Source: Kutzneria kofuensis (GTDB taxonomy: Bacteria; Actinomycetota; Actinomycetes; Mycobacteriales; Pseudonocardiaceae). Taken from it: a stretch of 64,000 nt of DNA. The stretch lies in NCBI RefSeq assembly GCF_014203355.1, contig NZ_JACHIR010000001.1, positions 6,636,038 to 6,700,037 of the forward strand, given 5' to 3'. Made by a program: the position numbers and the translations under genes. Shown piece after piece: positions 49,148 to 57,776 of the stretch. The notes below the pieces were generated by a model, which saw nothing but the letters and a program-made list of their open reading frames with translations, was not told the origin of the DNA and did no database searches. The stretch's first letter is position 1. The number at the start of each line of letters is the position of its first letter.

Positions 49148-49971
49148 TGGGCCGCGTCACCGCACGGCGGCGAGTGGTCCGCGTCGTGGACGGCCGGGTG
49201 AGCGCCCGGCCGGACACGCTCGCCGCCGAGGAACCGCTGGAGATCCGGGTCGGCGGCCAGCCGCTGTCGGTCACCATGCGCACGCCCGGCCACGATTTCG
49301 ACCTGGCGGCGGGTTTTCTGGTCTCCGAGGGAGTGATCGGCAAGGCCGGCGAGCTCAGCGCGATCCGGTACTGCGCCGGCGCGACCGTCGACGGCGGCAA
49401 CACCTACAACGTGCTGGACGTCGGACTCGCGCCCGGGGTCCCGCCGCCGGATCCGTCGGTGGAACGCAACTTCTACACCACCTCCTCGTGCGGGCTGTGC
49501 GGCAAGGCGAGCCTCGACGCCGTGCGGGCGACCAGCCGCTGGTCCGTCGAGTACGACGAGCTCACGGTCGACATCGACACCATCACGACGATGCCGGACA
49601 CGCTGCGCACGGCCCAGCTAGTGTTCGATCGAACGGGTGGTCTGCACGCTGCGGGACTGTTCACCCGGGACGGTCGGCTGCTGTGCCTGCGCGAGGACGT
49701 CGGCCGGCACAACGCCGTGGACAAGGTGATCGGCTGGGCCCTGCGCGACGACCGGCTGCCGCTGAGCGGAACTGTGCTCATGGTCAGCGGCCGAGCATCC
49801 TTCGAGTTGGTGCAGAAGGCCGTGATGGCCGGAATTCCGGTGCTGGCCGCGGTGTCGGCGCCGTCGTCGCTGGCGGTCGAACTGGCCGCGGAGATGGGGC
49901 TGACGCTGATCGGTTTCCTGCGCGGCAGCTCGATGAACGTCTACACCGGAGGCCGGCGGCTGGGTCTCTGA
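49147..49971 (+). CDS. fdhD: Formate dehydrogenase accessory sulfurtransferase FdhD
   Basis: 274 residues. The sulfur-transfer cysteines are C115 and C118 in [10 protein letters not shown]; the [16 protein letters not shown] and [15 protein letters not shown] segments are family hallmarks, as is the C-terminal [13 protein letters not shown]. FdhD passes sulfur from a cysteine desulfurase to the Mo-bis-PGD cofactor and is needed for active formate dehydrogenase. Coupling to the antiporter gene links formate oxidation to oxalate/formate transport. Confidence 0.95.
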   Translation: MGRVTARRRVVRVVDGRVSARPDTLAAEEPLEIRVGGQPLSVTMRTPGHDFDLAAGFLVSEGVIGKAGELSAIRYCAGATVDGGNTYNVLDVGLAPGVPPPDPSVERNFYTTSSCGLCGKASLDAVRATSRWSVEYDELTVDIDTITTMPDTLRTAQLVFDRTGGLHAAGLFTRDGRLLCLREDVGRHNAVDKVIGWALRDDRLPLSGTVLMVSGRASFELVQKAVMAGIPVLAAVSAPSSLAVELAAEMGLTLIGFLRGSSMNVYTGGRRLGL

Positions 49972-49998
49972 TCACGCGGTGGCGATTACGCTGGACGG

Positions 49999-50859
49999 AT
50001 GTTCAAGCCGGCACAGCTGGAGAGCTTCCTGGCCGTCGCGCAGACGCTCAGCTTCACCCAGGCCGCCGACCAGCTCGGCGTCCGGCAGTCGACGATCAGC
50101 CAGCACGTGCGGCAGCTGGAGGCGCTCGTCGGCAAGCAGCTGTTCCTGCGGGACACGCACACCGTCGAGCTGACCCCGGACGGCGAGGCGATGGTCGGCT
50201 TCGCCCGCACGATCATCGACGCCGGCCGCGAGGCGATCAGCTTCTTCGCCGGGCCGCAGCTGCACGGGCGGCTGCGGTTCGGTGCGTCGGAGGACTTCGT
50301 CGCCACGTACCTGACCGACGTGCTGCGCGACTTCCGGCGGCGCCATCCCGGCGTCGAGCTGGAGCTGACCGTGGGGCTGAGCGGCGAACTGCACCGCAAG
50401 TTGGAAGCTCGCCAACTGGATCTCGTTTTCGGCAAACGGCAACTGGGCGCGGCCCACGGGCAGCTGGTGTGGCGGGACCGGCTGGTGTGGATGGGCACCG
50501 AGACCACCAGGATCGATCCCGGGGCGCCCGTTCCGCTGATCCTCTATCCGGAACCCAGCGTCAGCCGGGCGCAGGCGCTGGAAACCCTGCAGTGGCACGG
50601 CCGGCAATTTCGCATCGCCTGCACGAGCACCAGCCTGAGCGGGCTGCGCGCCGCCGTGCTCGCCGGGCTCGGCGTGACCGCCCACACCCGCAGCCTGATC
50701 CCGCCCGACCTGGTGGAACTCGGTCCGCAGCACGGACTTCCGGCGCTGGGCGAGGTCGAGTTCGTGCTGTCGCCGCCGCCCCGGCTGCGCACCGAGACCG
50801 CCCGGGCCCTCGGCGCCGCGATCATCGCCGACGCCAACAGGCTGCGCCGTGCGCGCTAG
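49999..50859 (+). CDS. LysR family transcriptional regulator
   Basis: 286 residues: winged helix (residues 1-60; PAQLESFLAVAQTLSFTQAADQLGVRQSTISQHVRQLE in pattern) and effector domain (LRFGASEDFVATYLTDVL). It lies 27 bases after fdhD and on the same strand; it could be the regulator of the formate genes or belong to the following cassette. The C-terminal segment FVLSPPPRLRTETARALG is typical of short-effector LysR proteins. Confidence 0.9.
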   Translation: MFKPAQLESFLAVAQTLSFTQAADQLGVRQSTISQHVRQLEALVGKQLFLRDTHTVELTPDGEAMVGFARTIIDAGREAISFFAGPQLHGRLRFGASEDFVATYLTDVLRDFRRRHPGVELELTVGLSGELHRKLEARQLDLVFGKRQLGAAHGQLVWRDRLVWMGTETTRIDPGAPVPLILYPEPSVSRAQALETLQWHGRQFRIACTSTSLSGLRAAVLAGLGVTAHTRSLIPPDLVELGPQHGLPALGEVEFVLSPPPRLRTETARALGAAIIADANRLRRAR

Positions 50860-50900
50860 AATGGACCACCACGCTCGGATCCGAGGGGAGTGCCCTCCAC

Positions 50901-51440
50901 ATGGGTAGGCGGCGCGCCACGGTCGACCAGGTGCTGGCCGAGCTGCGTCGCCGTGACTTCCTGCACGCGGACGTTCGTGTTGTCTGCCAACGGCTGTCGC
51001 GTGACCGGGGCCGCCCGCTGCACCTGATCCCGCTGCCGCTGCGGACCTCGATCAGCGGCGCCTGGCTGGGCATGCCCGACGCCGACTACATCGTGTACCA
51101 ATCGGTGGGTTCCAGCCCGCTGCACCAGATCCACGTCATCTGGCACGAGATCGGCCACATGCTGCTGCCCGGTCACGCCCGCACCTGCGACGTCGACCCG
51201 GCCACGCGGGACGTGCTGATGAAGGTGCTGAACGCGCTGGTGCCGAATCTCAGCCCGGCGGTGCTCAAGCGCATCCTCGGCCGGGGCGGCTTCACCGACG
51301 GCCAGGAGGTCGAGGCCGAGGTGTTCGCCGGCGCGGCGGTGCGGGCGCTGGGCGAGCTGGCGCCGACCTCGGGGCACCGCAACCTGACCGAGGCCGAGGC
51401 GCAGATCGTGGACGCGCTGGCCCGAGAACTGCGCGTCTGA
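50901..51440 (+). CDS. ImmA/IrrE-like metallo-endopeptidase
   Basis: 179 residues from ATG 50901 preceded by GAGGGGAG. The zinc motif H82-E83-I-G-H86 is in VIWHEIGHMLLPGH, and further acidic residues appear in EVEAEVFAGAAVRAL. This is the COG2856 fold used by ImmA/IrrE proteases that cleave repressors, and by proteins annotated as toxin components in actinomycetes. It is followed at once by a MAB_1171c-type membrane protein, a pairing I recall in many actinomycetes. The substrate might be the XRE protein at 53420-53863, as ImmA-type proteases cleave XRE repressors. Confidence 0.82.
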   Translation: MGRRRATVDQVLAELRRRDFLHADVRVVCQRLSRDRGRPLHLIPLPLRTSISGAWLGMPDADYIVYQSVGSSPLHQIHVIWHEIGHMLLPGHARTCDVDPATRDVLMKVLNALVPNLSPAVLKRILGRGGFTDGQEVEAEVFAGAAVRALGELAPTSGHRNLTEAEAQIVDALARELRV

Positions 51441-51442
51441 CC

Positions 51443-52534
51443 GTGCTGACCACCGCCCTCGTGGTGACGGTTCTGGTCGCCGCCGTCGCGTTGATGACCC
51501 GGCTGCGGATGCTCGTGCGCGTCACCGTCGACCGGCGGCCGGGGCACGTGCTGGCGCTGGGCTTCGCGTCGTGGTTCCTGGCCGTGCCGCTGGAGATCGA
51601 CTCCATCGCGGTGGCCGTGGACCGGTGGGCCGGGTGGGCGCTGGCGTGGCCGCTGCTGCACGTGATCGCCTGCGCCGGCGGCTTCTTCACGCAGACGTTC
51701 TTCTGGCTGGCCACTTCCGACCGTACGGATCCGGCGCAGCGGGACCGGGTGGCATCGATGGTCCGGCGATCGGCGTTCCTGGGCGTGTCGGCGCTGGCCG
51801 TCGGCCTGATCCTGTTCGCCACCCGACCCCGTGACGTGGACTTCGCCAGCGGCGCCGCCGGGCGCATGATGACGCCCGGCCCGGTGCATCCCGTGGCGGC
51901 GCTGACGTACCTGGTCATCGTGAGCTACTTCGCTTACACCATCGCGAGTTTCACCTCCGCGTCGTGGCGGTGGGCGGCCAAGGCCGACCTGCCGTGGCTG
52001 CGGCGGGGGCTGCGCGTCCACACCGTCGGCTGTGTGTTCGGGCTCGTGTTCTGCGTGCACGTGATCGGCTACCAGCTGGCCGAGGCGTGCGGGATCGTTC
52101 CGCCGTGGCGGGAGTTGGAGGCCGACGGCGCGCTGGTCGCGCTGAGCCTGCTGCCGGCGTTCGTCGGCGTGACCGCGCCCGCGTGGGGGCCGCGGCTGGA
52201 GGGGCTGGCCCGTGCGGCGCGGCACTACCGGCACCGGCGGCGGCTGTATCCGCTGTGGGTGCGGCTGAGCGGCTCCGTCGTGACGCTCGATCCGCCGAAA
52301 ACCGAGTGGCACGACCGGTTGCGGCTGCGGCCGGGCCAGCAGCACGCCCTGGTGTACCGGCGGGTGATCGAGCTGTGGGACGGGCTGCTCGCCCTGCATC
52401 CCACCATGTCCGGCAGCACCGGGCTGGACGGGCCCGATCTTGCCGGGGACATCGACTGGTGGCTGGAGGTCGCGCGGGCCGCGCGGTCCCGCCCGATCGA
52501 CGACGTGTTGGCCGAGCACCAAGGACAGTCGTGA
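51443..52534 (+). CDS. MAB_1171c-like multi-pass membrane protein
   Basis: 363 residues from a GTG 2 bases after the protease stop. Seven probable membrane helices (residues 1-265) are followed by a cytoplasmic C-terminal domain of about 100 residues rich in Arg and Trp (YRHRRRLYPLWVRLSG, RRVIELWDGLLALHP, IDWWLEVARAARS). The layout is that of the MAB_1171c putative transporter family, whose function is unknown. A receptor-like 7-helix plan with a cytoplasmic tail next to a protease suggests signalling; this is speculation. It overlaps the synthase gene by 4 bases (GTGA). Confidence 0.75.
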   Translation: MLTTALVVTVLVAAVALMTRLRMLVRVTVDRRPGHVLALGFASWFLAVPLEIDSIAVAVDRWAGWALAWPLLHVIACAGGFFTQTFFWLATSDRTDPAQRDRVASMVRRSAFLGVSALAVGLILFATRPRDVDFASGAAGRMMTPGPVHPVAALTYLVIVSYFAYTIASFTSASWRWAAKADLPWLRRGLRVHTVGCVFGLVFCVHVIGYQLAEACGIVPPWRELEADGALVALSLLPAFVGVTAPAWGPRLEGLARAARHYRHRRRLYPLWVRLSGSVVTLDPPKTEWHDRLRLRPGQQHALVYRRVIELWDGLLALHPTMSGSTGLDGPDLAGDIDWWLEVARAARSRPIDDVLAEHQGQS

Positions 52535-53400
52535 CTGATGAGCTCGATGCCGCCGGCATCCTCGATCCCCACCTGCGCGCGTGTTACCTGCGCTGCAAGC
52601 GTTTGCTGGCCGAGCACGACCGGTCGTACTACTTCGCCTCGTTGCTGTTGCCGCCGGCGAAGCGGCCGCACGTGCAGGCGATCTACGGCTTCGCCCGGCA
52701 TGCCGACGAGATGGTCGACGGCACGGACACCGCCGGGTTCGGTCCGTGGCGGGACCGGATCGTGGCCGACCTGAAGGCCGGCGACACCTCGGACGACATC
52801 GGCCGGGCGCTGCTGCACACCATGCGGACCTGGGACATTCCCGTCCACCTGGTCGAGGCCTTCCTCGACGCCATGGCCTCGGATCTGGTTGTCGCGTCGT
52901 ACGAGACGTACGCGGATCTCGAGGTCTACATGCACGGCGCCGCCGGCACCCTCGCCCTGGAGATCGCTCCCGTGCTCGGCGCGCGCTCCGCCGAGGCAAC
53001 CGAGGCCATGCGCCTCATGGGCATCGCCTTCCAGCTCACCAACATCCTCCGCGACGTCGGCGACGACCTCCGCCGCGGCCGCGTCTACCTCCCCGCCGAG
53101 GACCTCCGTCGCTTCGGCGTCACCGAGCTCAGGCCCGGCCCCGAGTTCCGGGAGCTCATCACGTTCGAGATCGCCCGTGCCCGGGAGCTCTACCGCCGGG
53201 CCCGCGCCGGTGTTCCGCTGCTGCACCGCACCGGTCGCCAGACCGCCCTGGCCGGCATGCAGCTGTACGGCGGCATCCTCGGGGCGATCGAACGCGCCGA
53301 CTACGACGTGCTCAGCCGGCGCGTCGGCGTCGGCGCCGGCCGGCAGTTGGCGATCGCCCTGCCGGCGTATCTGCGGTCCTTGGCCGCCCGGATCGGGTAG
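52531..53400 (+). CDS. Squalene/phytoene synthase family protein
   Basis: 289 residues from the GTG at 52531. The two aspartate-rich motifs are HADEMVDGTD (about residues 55-64) and LTNILRDVGDDLRRGR (about residues 169-184); YYFASLLLP and RVYLPAEDL are also family-typical. These enzymes condense two prenyl diphosphates head to head. No carotenoid desaturase, cyclase or squalene cyclase is nearby; instead the gene is coupled to the membrane protein upstream, an odd partner. Confidence 0.88.
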   Translation: MTDELDAAGILDPHLRACYLRCKRLLAEHDRSYYFASLLLPPAKRPHVQAIYGFARHADEMVDGTDTAGFGPWRDRIVADLKAGDTSDDIGRALLHTMRTWDIPVHLVEAFLDAMASDLVVASYETYADLEVYMHGAAGTLALEIAPVLGARSAEATEAMRLMGIAFQLTNILRDVGDDLRRGRVYLPAEDLRRFGVTELRPGPEFRELITFEIARARELYRRARAGVPLLHRTGRQTALAGMQLYGGILGAIERADYDVLSRRVGVGAGRQLAIALPAYLRSLAARIG

Positions 53401-53402
53401 CC

Positions 53403-53420
53403 GGACCCGCCCCGGGGTCC
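53403..53420. terminator. Short hairpin between synthase and XRE genes
   Basis: GGACCC (53403-53408) and GGGTCC (53415-53420) pair over a 6-base GC loop, directly after the synthase stop and reaching the XRE stop. Probably a shared terminator. Confidence 0.45.
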
Positions 53421-53863
53421 TATTGCCGACCCGATTCACGGTCGGTGCGGCGTAACTCCATCACCTGCTCCAGCAGCACCTTCGCCGCCTCCGCGAGCTG
53501 GCCGGAGTCCTGTTCCAGCAGCATGGCCCGCAGGGCGAAGGCCAGCACACCCTTGTCCCGCCATTCGGCCAATCGCATGAGGTCGCGGTGGATGCCGGCG
53601 ACCTTCTCGGCGGCCTGCGGGGTGGTGGGGGTGAGGAAGTACACCGGGTCGAGGTCGAAGAAGGTGGCGAGACCCTGCACGACGTTGACGGTGGGGTTGT
53701 CCCGCTCGCCGTTGCGGAGCATGCCGAGGTACGAGCCGGTGACCTTCACACCCAGCTCGCCCAGCGCGGCGGCCACCTCGGTGTTGCGGTACTCGGGCCC
53801 GTCGGGACCATTGGGCCGCACGGCGTCGAAGGCGGCGTTGAGCTTGTCCCGGAAGCTCAGCAT
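53420..53863 (-). CDS. XRE-type helix-turn-helix regulator, EspR-like
   Basis: 147 residues from ATG 53863; the open frame to 53917 lacks family sequence. The N-terminal FRDKLNAAFDAVRP, TEVAAALGELGVKVTGSYLGMLRNGERDNPTVNVVQGLATFFDLDPVYFL pattern (residues 3-75) matches mycobacterial EspR and relatives. The remainder is helical and may dimerise. It is convergent with the protease/membrane/synthase cassette and is the best local candidate for the protease substrate. A 20-base dyad at 53890-53909 lies just upstream. Confidence 0.85.
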   Translation of the reverse strand: MLSFRDKLNAAFDAVRPNGPDGPEYRNTEVAAALGELGVKVTGSYLGMLRNGERDNPTVNVVQGLATFFDLDPVYFLTPTTPQAAEKVAGIHRDLMRLAEWRDKGVLAFALRAMLLEQDSGQLAEAAKVLLEQVMELRRTDRESGRQ

Positions 53864-53889
53864 GGCGTCCCCCACTCCGCTCAACTGAA

Positions 53890-53909
53890 GTCGACCCACG
53901 GGGGTCGAC
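53890..53909. promoter_or_regulatory. Inverted repeat upstream of the XRE gene
   Basis: GTCGACCC (53890-53897) and GGGTCGAC (53902-53909) are perfect arms with a 4-base spacer, 27 bases upstream of the XRE start. It is a candidate autoregulatory operator. Confidence 0.5.
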
Positions 53910-53923
53910 GGACCCAAGAGTAG

Positions 53924-53951
53924 TTGACACGGTCAGTGGCTGCCATAGACT
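53924..53951 (+). promoter_or_regulatory. Near-consensus promoter pointing away from the XRE gene
   Basis: TTGACA (53924-53929) and TAGACT (53946-53951) are separated by 16 bases and read rightwards into a stretch with no plus-strand gene. Confidence 0.5.
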
Positions 53952-53957
53952 GGGCGG

Positions 53958-54125
53958 GCGGCGGTCAACTGGTTTTGTCACCGGGAGACGTCCGAGGGGT
54001 GGATTGGTTGAGTCGAATGTGACCACGCGCCTGACGAGGGGCGGGCGGTGCGGTCCAGGGGAGAGATGCGACTCGACCGCCCGTGCGGTTCCTGCTCGGC
54101 TTCGGGGGAGGATCGAGCAGGAACC
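53958..54125 (+). ncRNA. Candidate small RNA
   Basis: About 168 bases from the predicted start of the promoter at 53924-53951 to a strong hairpin at 54087-54125. An internal stem GGGCGGT (54043-54049) / ACCGCCC (54076-54082) is present. No ORF with a ribosome-binding site and family features is seen. Existence of the RNA is inferred from promoter plus terminator only. Confidence 0.3.
54087..54125. terminator. Hairpin terminator between candidate sRNA and the MerR operon
   Basis: Perfect 11-base arms GGTTCCTGCTC (54087-54097) and GAGCAGGAACC (54115-54125), loop 17 bases. It lies 24 bases past the stop of the minus-strand membrane gene, and could serve both strands. Confidence 0.6.
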
Positions 54126-54149
54126 TCACGGCTGCGGTGCACCCATCGA

Positions 54150-54686
54150 CTACGACACCTGTCCGGCCAGCCGGTCCGAAGCGGCGGCGAGGAAGCGGTC
54201 GCGATCGTCGACGGTGATGTGCAGGTGGCGGACGCCGGCGAGGCGCGGGTCGTCGACCGGGGAGATGTGCACGGCGAGGTTGGCGTCGCCGTAGGCGAAC
54301 AGGGCGGTGTCGCCGTCGATCTTGAGGCCGGAGCGGAGAAGACCGGGCCGGGCGACGGGCGAGAACGACGTGATGGCGGCCAAGGGGATGGTGAGCTCGG
54401 TGAAGACGCTGTCCCGCAACACAAGCGTGTCGGGGCCGAGCACATGCGGGCGGGTGGTCAGGGAGGCCAACAGCCCGAGGACCCAGAGCAGGGCGTAGAC
54501 GTGCAGGGCCAGCAGCAGCACGGGCCACAAGGTGCCGGGCAGGATGAAGGCCAGCACGAGCTCGACGACGCAACCCTCCACAATGGTCAGAACGACCAGC
54601 ACCCAGACGATGGGGCGGAACCCCCGGCCGTAGCCGAAGCCGGGGGAATACCGGCGGAACAGCCACGCGAGCAGGCAGCGGATCAT
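54150..54686 (-). CDS. Small membrane protein with PH-like domain, MerR operon
   Basis: 178 residues from ATG 54686. Two membrane helices (about residues 25-47 and 53-75) precede a cytoplasmic beta-rich part (GPDTLVLRDSVFTELTIPLAAITSFSPV, LFAYGDANLAVHISPV) that resembles bacterial PH-like domains. Its start overlaps the MerR stop (ATGA), so it is translated with the regulator and is likely its regulated partner. No specific function is recognised. Confidence 0.65.
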   Translation of the reverse strand: MIRCLLAWLFRRYSPGFGYGRGFRPIVWVLVVLTIVEGCVVELVLAFILPGTLWPVLLLALHVYALLWVLGLLASLTTRPHVLGPDTLVLRDSVFTELTIPLAAITSFSPVARPGLLRSGLKIDGDTALFAYGDANLAVHISPVDDPRLAGVRHLHITVDDRDRFLAAASDRLAGQVS

Positions 54687-55408
54687 GCCATGTCCTCCTG
54701 CCAGTACGAGAACATGAGCCGCAGGCACCGAACCTGGGCGGGGGCCATGCCGGCGCTGACGGCAGCCAGCAGCATCTCGGGATCGGCGTCGACGGTCGGC
54801 AGGTCCGGCGGCAGCAGGGCGGCGACGGCGGGCCCGAACTCACGGGCGCGAGCGGCCAGCTCGTCGACGGCGGGGTCGGCGGGGGAGACGTCGACCAGCC
54901 GCTCGAAGTCGGCCTGAGCGTCCAGCATCCGTTTCCGCAGGGCGAAATCGGCCTGCACCGAGTGGTACAGGTCGAGGCGGCCGGTCAGCGACTCGATGAG
55001 CTCGGCGGCCAGGCTTTCCCGCTCCCGCGCGGGATGATCGGTCAGGGTGTCGAGGACGGCGAGGAGCGCGGGCGACCGCAGGTCGCCGTCGGCGGCGAGC
55101 AGGTCGGCGATGGCGGCTCGCTGACGGGTGATCCGGTCCTGCTGCGCGGCCAGGTCGGCGTCGATCTCCCGAACGATCTCCACCAGGTCGCGCCCGCGGT
55201 CGTCGGACAGCGCGTCGGCGACCTCCTCCAGCGACAGCCCCAGCTCGACCAGCCGCCGGGTTCGCAGCAGCAGCACCAGATCCCGCAGCTCGTAGCTGCG
55301 ATATCCGTTCTCCCGCCGCCGCGGCTCCGGCAGCAGCCCGATGCGGTGGTAGTGCCGCACGGTTCGCGTCGACACCCCGGCCAGCCCGGCTAGTTCCCCG
55401 ATCCGCAT
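54683..55408 (-). CDS. MerR family transcriptional regulator
   Basis: 241 residues from ATG 55408. The MerR helix-turn-helix is MRIGELAGLAGVSTRTVRHYHRIGLLPEPRR (residues 1-31) in pattern, followed by NGYRSYELRDLVLLLRTRRLVELGLSLEEVADAL and a long coiled coil. The C-terminal domain (residues 110-241) lacks the Cys clusters of metal sensors, so it probably senses an organic compound. A dyad CCTTGAC / GTCAAGG lies 15 bases upstream. Confidence 0.88.
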   Translation of the reverse strand: MRIGELAGLAGVSTRTVRHYHRIGLLPEPRRRENGYRSYELRDLVLLLRTRRLVELGLSLEEVADALSDDRGRDLVEIVREIDADLAAQQDRITRQRAAIADLLAADGDLRSPALLAVLDTLTDHPARERESLAAELIESLTGRLDLYHSVQADFALRKRMLDAQADFERLVDVSPADPAVDELAARAREFGPAVAALLPPDLPTVDADPEMLLAAVSAGMAPAQVRCLRLMFSYWQEDMA

Positions 55409-55422
55409 GCACCAAGGAAACA

Positions 55423-55447
55423 CCTTGACGCTGCGACAAGGTCAAGG
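55423..55447. promoter_or_regulatory. MerR operator candidate
   Basis: CCTTGAC (55423-55429) and GTCAAGG (55441-55447) are perfect arms 11 bases apart, just upstream of the MerR start. On the minus strand the right arm supplies TTGACC as a -35 element, so the dyad lies in the promoter spacer as expected for MerR-type activation. Confidence 0.6.
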
Positions 55448-55494
55448 CTCTCCGGCACGCGCCGAACGTCGCCACCCGGCAGCGGGCGTGAAGG

Positions 55495-55532
55495 CGAGCG
55501 GCGATCCGGGACGGACACCGGATCGCCGCTCG
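55495..55532. terminator. Terminator of the sucCD operon
   Basis: Perfect 15-base arms CGAGCGGCGATCCGG (55495-55509) and CCGGATCGCCGCTCG (55518-55532), loop 8 bases, lie 7 bases beyond the sucD stop on the minus strand. It is the strongest hairpin in the window. Confidence 0.8.
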
Positions 55533-55539
55533 GCGTCGG

Positions 55540-56418
55540 TCACCCGGTGAGCAGTTCCCGGGCCAGCAGAGCGGTTTCGCCCGGGGTGCGGCCGACGGCG
55601 ATGCCGGCGGCCTCCAGGGCGGCCTTCTTCGCCTCGGCGGTGCCGGACGAGCCGGAGACGATGGCGCCGGCGTGCCCCATGGTCTTGCCCTCGGGCGCGG
55701 TGAAGCCGGCGACGTAGCCGACGACGGGCTTGGTGACGTGCTCCTGGACGAAGGCGGCGGCGCGCTCCTCGGCGTCGCCGCCGATCTCGCCGATCATGAC
55801 GATGAGCTCGGTCTCCGGATCGTCCTGGAACGCCCGCAGGGCGTCGATGTGGGTGGTGCCGACGATCGGGTCGCCGCCGATGCCGACGGCGGTGGAGCAG
55901 CCGAAGTCCCGCAGCTCGTGCATCAGCTGGTACGTCAGCGTGCCCGACTTGGAGACGACGCCGACCCGGCCGGGCTTGGTGATGTCGGCGGGGATGATGC
56001 CGGCGTTGCACTTGCCCGGACTGATCACGCCGGGGCAGTTGGGGCCGATGATCCGGGTGGCGCTGCCGACGGAATGCGCCCAGAACGCGGCGGTGTCGTG
56101 CACCGGGATGCCCTCGGTGATCACGACGGCCAGCCCGATGGCGGCGTCCACCGCCTCGATCACGGCGGCCCGGGCGAAGGCCGGCGGTACGAAGAGGACG
56201 GACACGTCGGCGCCGGTCTCGGCCATCGCCTCGGCCACGGTGCCGAACACCGGCAGCGACTTGCCCTCGACGTCGAGCCGCTGCCCGGCCTTGCGGGCGT
56301 TGACGCCGCCGACGATGTTGGTGCCGGCGCGCAGCATGCGGGCGGTGTGCTTGCTGCCCTCGGCGCCGGTCATGCCCTGCACCACGACCCGGCTGCCCTC
56401 GTCGATGAAGATCGCCAT
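55540..56418 (-). CDS. sucD: Succinate-CoA ligase (ADP-forming) alpha subunit or close relative
   Basis: 292 residues. The CoA-binding start is [36 protein letters not shown] in pattern, with [17 protein letters not shown], and the phosphorylated His in [17 protein letters not shown]. It pairs with the beta subunit gene ending 1 base upstream. Placement next to frc and a TPP enzyme suggests that it serves CoA activation in oxalate or a related acid pathway rather than, or as well as, the citric acid cycle. The gene symbol reflects family only. Confidence 0.85.
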   Translation of the reverse strand: MAIFIDEGSRVVVQGMTGAEGSKHTARMLRAGTNIVGGVNARKAGQRLDVEGKSLPVFGTVAEAMAETGADVSVLFVPPAFARAAVIEAVDAAIGLAVVITEGIPVHDTAAFWAHSVGSATRIIGPNCPGVISPGKCNAGIIPADITKPGRVGVVSKSGTLTYQLMHELRDFGCSTAVGIGGDPIVGTTHIDALRAFQDDPETELIVMIGEIGGDAEERAAAFVQEHVTKPVVGYVAGFTAPEGKTMGHAGAIVSGSSGTAEAKKAALEAAGIAVGRTPGETALLARELLTG

Positions 56419-56419
56419 G

Positions 56420-57550
56420 TCACGCTCCCTGCGCCGCGAGCCGGGCGGCGGTCCGCGCCGCGTCGTCCATCGTCTCCACCATCGTCACCAGCGGATGCCC
56501 GGCCTCGACCAGGATCTGCCGGCCTCGCTTGACGTTGTTGCCGTCCAGCCGCACCACCAGCGGCTTGGTCGCGCGATCCCCGAGCATGCCCAGCGCCCGC
56601 AGGATGCCGTCGGCGACGGCGTCGCACGCGGTGATGCCGCCGAACACGTTCACGAAAACCGATTTCACCCCGGGGTCGCCGAGGACGATCTCCAATCCGT
56701 CGGCCATCACCTGCGCGGACGCGCCGCCGCCGATGTCGAGGAAGTTGGCCGGCCCCGGCCCACCGGCCTGAGCGACGACGTCCAAAGTGGACATCACCAG
56801 CCCGGCGCCGTTGCCGATCACGCCGACGTCGCCGGTCAGCTTGACGTAGTTGAGCCCCTTGTCGTGCGCGGCCCGCTCCAGCGGATCGGCGGCCGCGGCG
56901 CCGAACGGCCGGTTGGCGTGCCGGAACGAGGCGTTGCCGTCCAGGGTGACCTTGCCGTCCAGCGCGATGATCTCGCCGGACTCGGTGCGCACCAACGGGT
57001 TCACCTCGACCAGCGTGCAGTCCTCCGCCACGAACACGTCCCACAGCTTGACGATCACGTCCGCCGCCTCGGCCGGCAGCCCGGCCGCCACGGCGATGTC
57101 GGCCGCCCGGCCGAGATCCATGTCCCGGATCGGTTGCCGGACCAGGGCCTCCGGTCGGGTGGCGGCCACCTCCTCGATGTCCATGCCGCCCTCGGCGGAG
57201 GCCATCGCCAGCCAGGTGCGGTTGGCCCGGTCCAGCAGGAACGAGAAGTAGTACTCGTCGGCGATCTTGGACGCGGCGGTCACCAGCACCTTGTGCACGG
57301 TGTGCCCCTTGATGTCCATGCCGAGGATGGCCTCGGCGGCGGCCCGCGCCTCCGCGGGCGTCGCGGCCAGCTTGACACCGCCGGCCTTGCCCCGGCCGCC
57401 GGTCTTGACCTGCGCCTTAACCACGACCGGCCCGCCGATGTCGACGGCGGCGGCGTGCGCTCCCGCGGCGGTGGTGGTCACCTCGCCCGGCGGCACCGGG
57501 ACGCCGTGGCGGGCGAACAGATCCCTGGCCTCGTGCTCGAACAGATCCAA
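56420..57550 (-). CDS. sucC: Succinate-CoA ligase (ADP-forming) beta subunit or close relative
   Basis: 376 residues from a TTG at 57550 preceded by AGGAGG; the family begins [20 protein letters not shown], which this start reproduces. ATP-grasp features: [21 protein letters not shown], the [13 protein letters not shown] segment, [13 protein letters not shown]-like [12 protein letters not shown], and the C-terminal [20 protein letters not shown]. It forms an operon with sucD, divergent from the TPP-enzyme/frc operon, with the shared operator motif in between. Confidence 0.87.
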   Translation of the reverse strand: MDLFEHEARDLFARHGVPVPPGEVTTTAAGAHAAAVDIGGPVVVKAQVKTGGRGKAGGVKLAATPAEARAAAEAILGMDIKGHTVHKVLVTAASKIADEYYFSFLLDRANRTWLAMASAEGGMDIEEVAATRPEALVRQPIRDMDLGRAADIAVAAGLPAEAADVIVKLWDVFVAEDCTLVEVNPLVRTESGEIIALDGKVTLDGNASFRHANRPFGAAAADPLERAAHDKGLNYVKLTGDVGVIGNGAGLVMSTLDVVAQAGGPGPANFLDIGGGASAQVMADGLEIVLGDPGVKSVFVNVFGGITACDAVADGILRALGMLGDRATKPLVVRLDGNNVKRGRQILVEAGHPLVTMVETMDDAARTAARLAAQGA

Positions 57551-57719
57551 CGTGCGGCCCTCCTGGAGAACTCGCGCGGGTGGGGTCCCTGCCGGCCGGG
57601 CGCTGGGATCTTCCGCCAAGTGGACTTTCGCTTGGGCGGGACTTTCCCCTGGGCGCCAAGATCGCGAAATCTTCTCGACTTTCTCTGGACACCGGGCCGG
57701 AACAGGCGTAAGCATATGC

Positions 57720-57746
57720 CTACTCCATATCGTATGCAATCTACAG
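57720..57746. promoter_or_regulatory. Operator candidate of the oxalate/formate regulon, site B
   Basis: Core CATATCGTATGCAATC (57726-57741), 14 of 16 bases equal to site A at 47788-47803; the trailing CAG is also shared. It lies 30 bases upstream of the TPP-enzyme start and about 170 from sucC. A further palindrome GCATATGC is at 57712-57719. The remaining 57551-57711 shows no gene; it is high-GC except around this site. Confidence 0.65.
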
Positions 57747-57776
57747 TGCAGCGGAGCCGGCGAGGAGTTGACCAGC

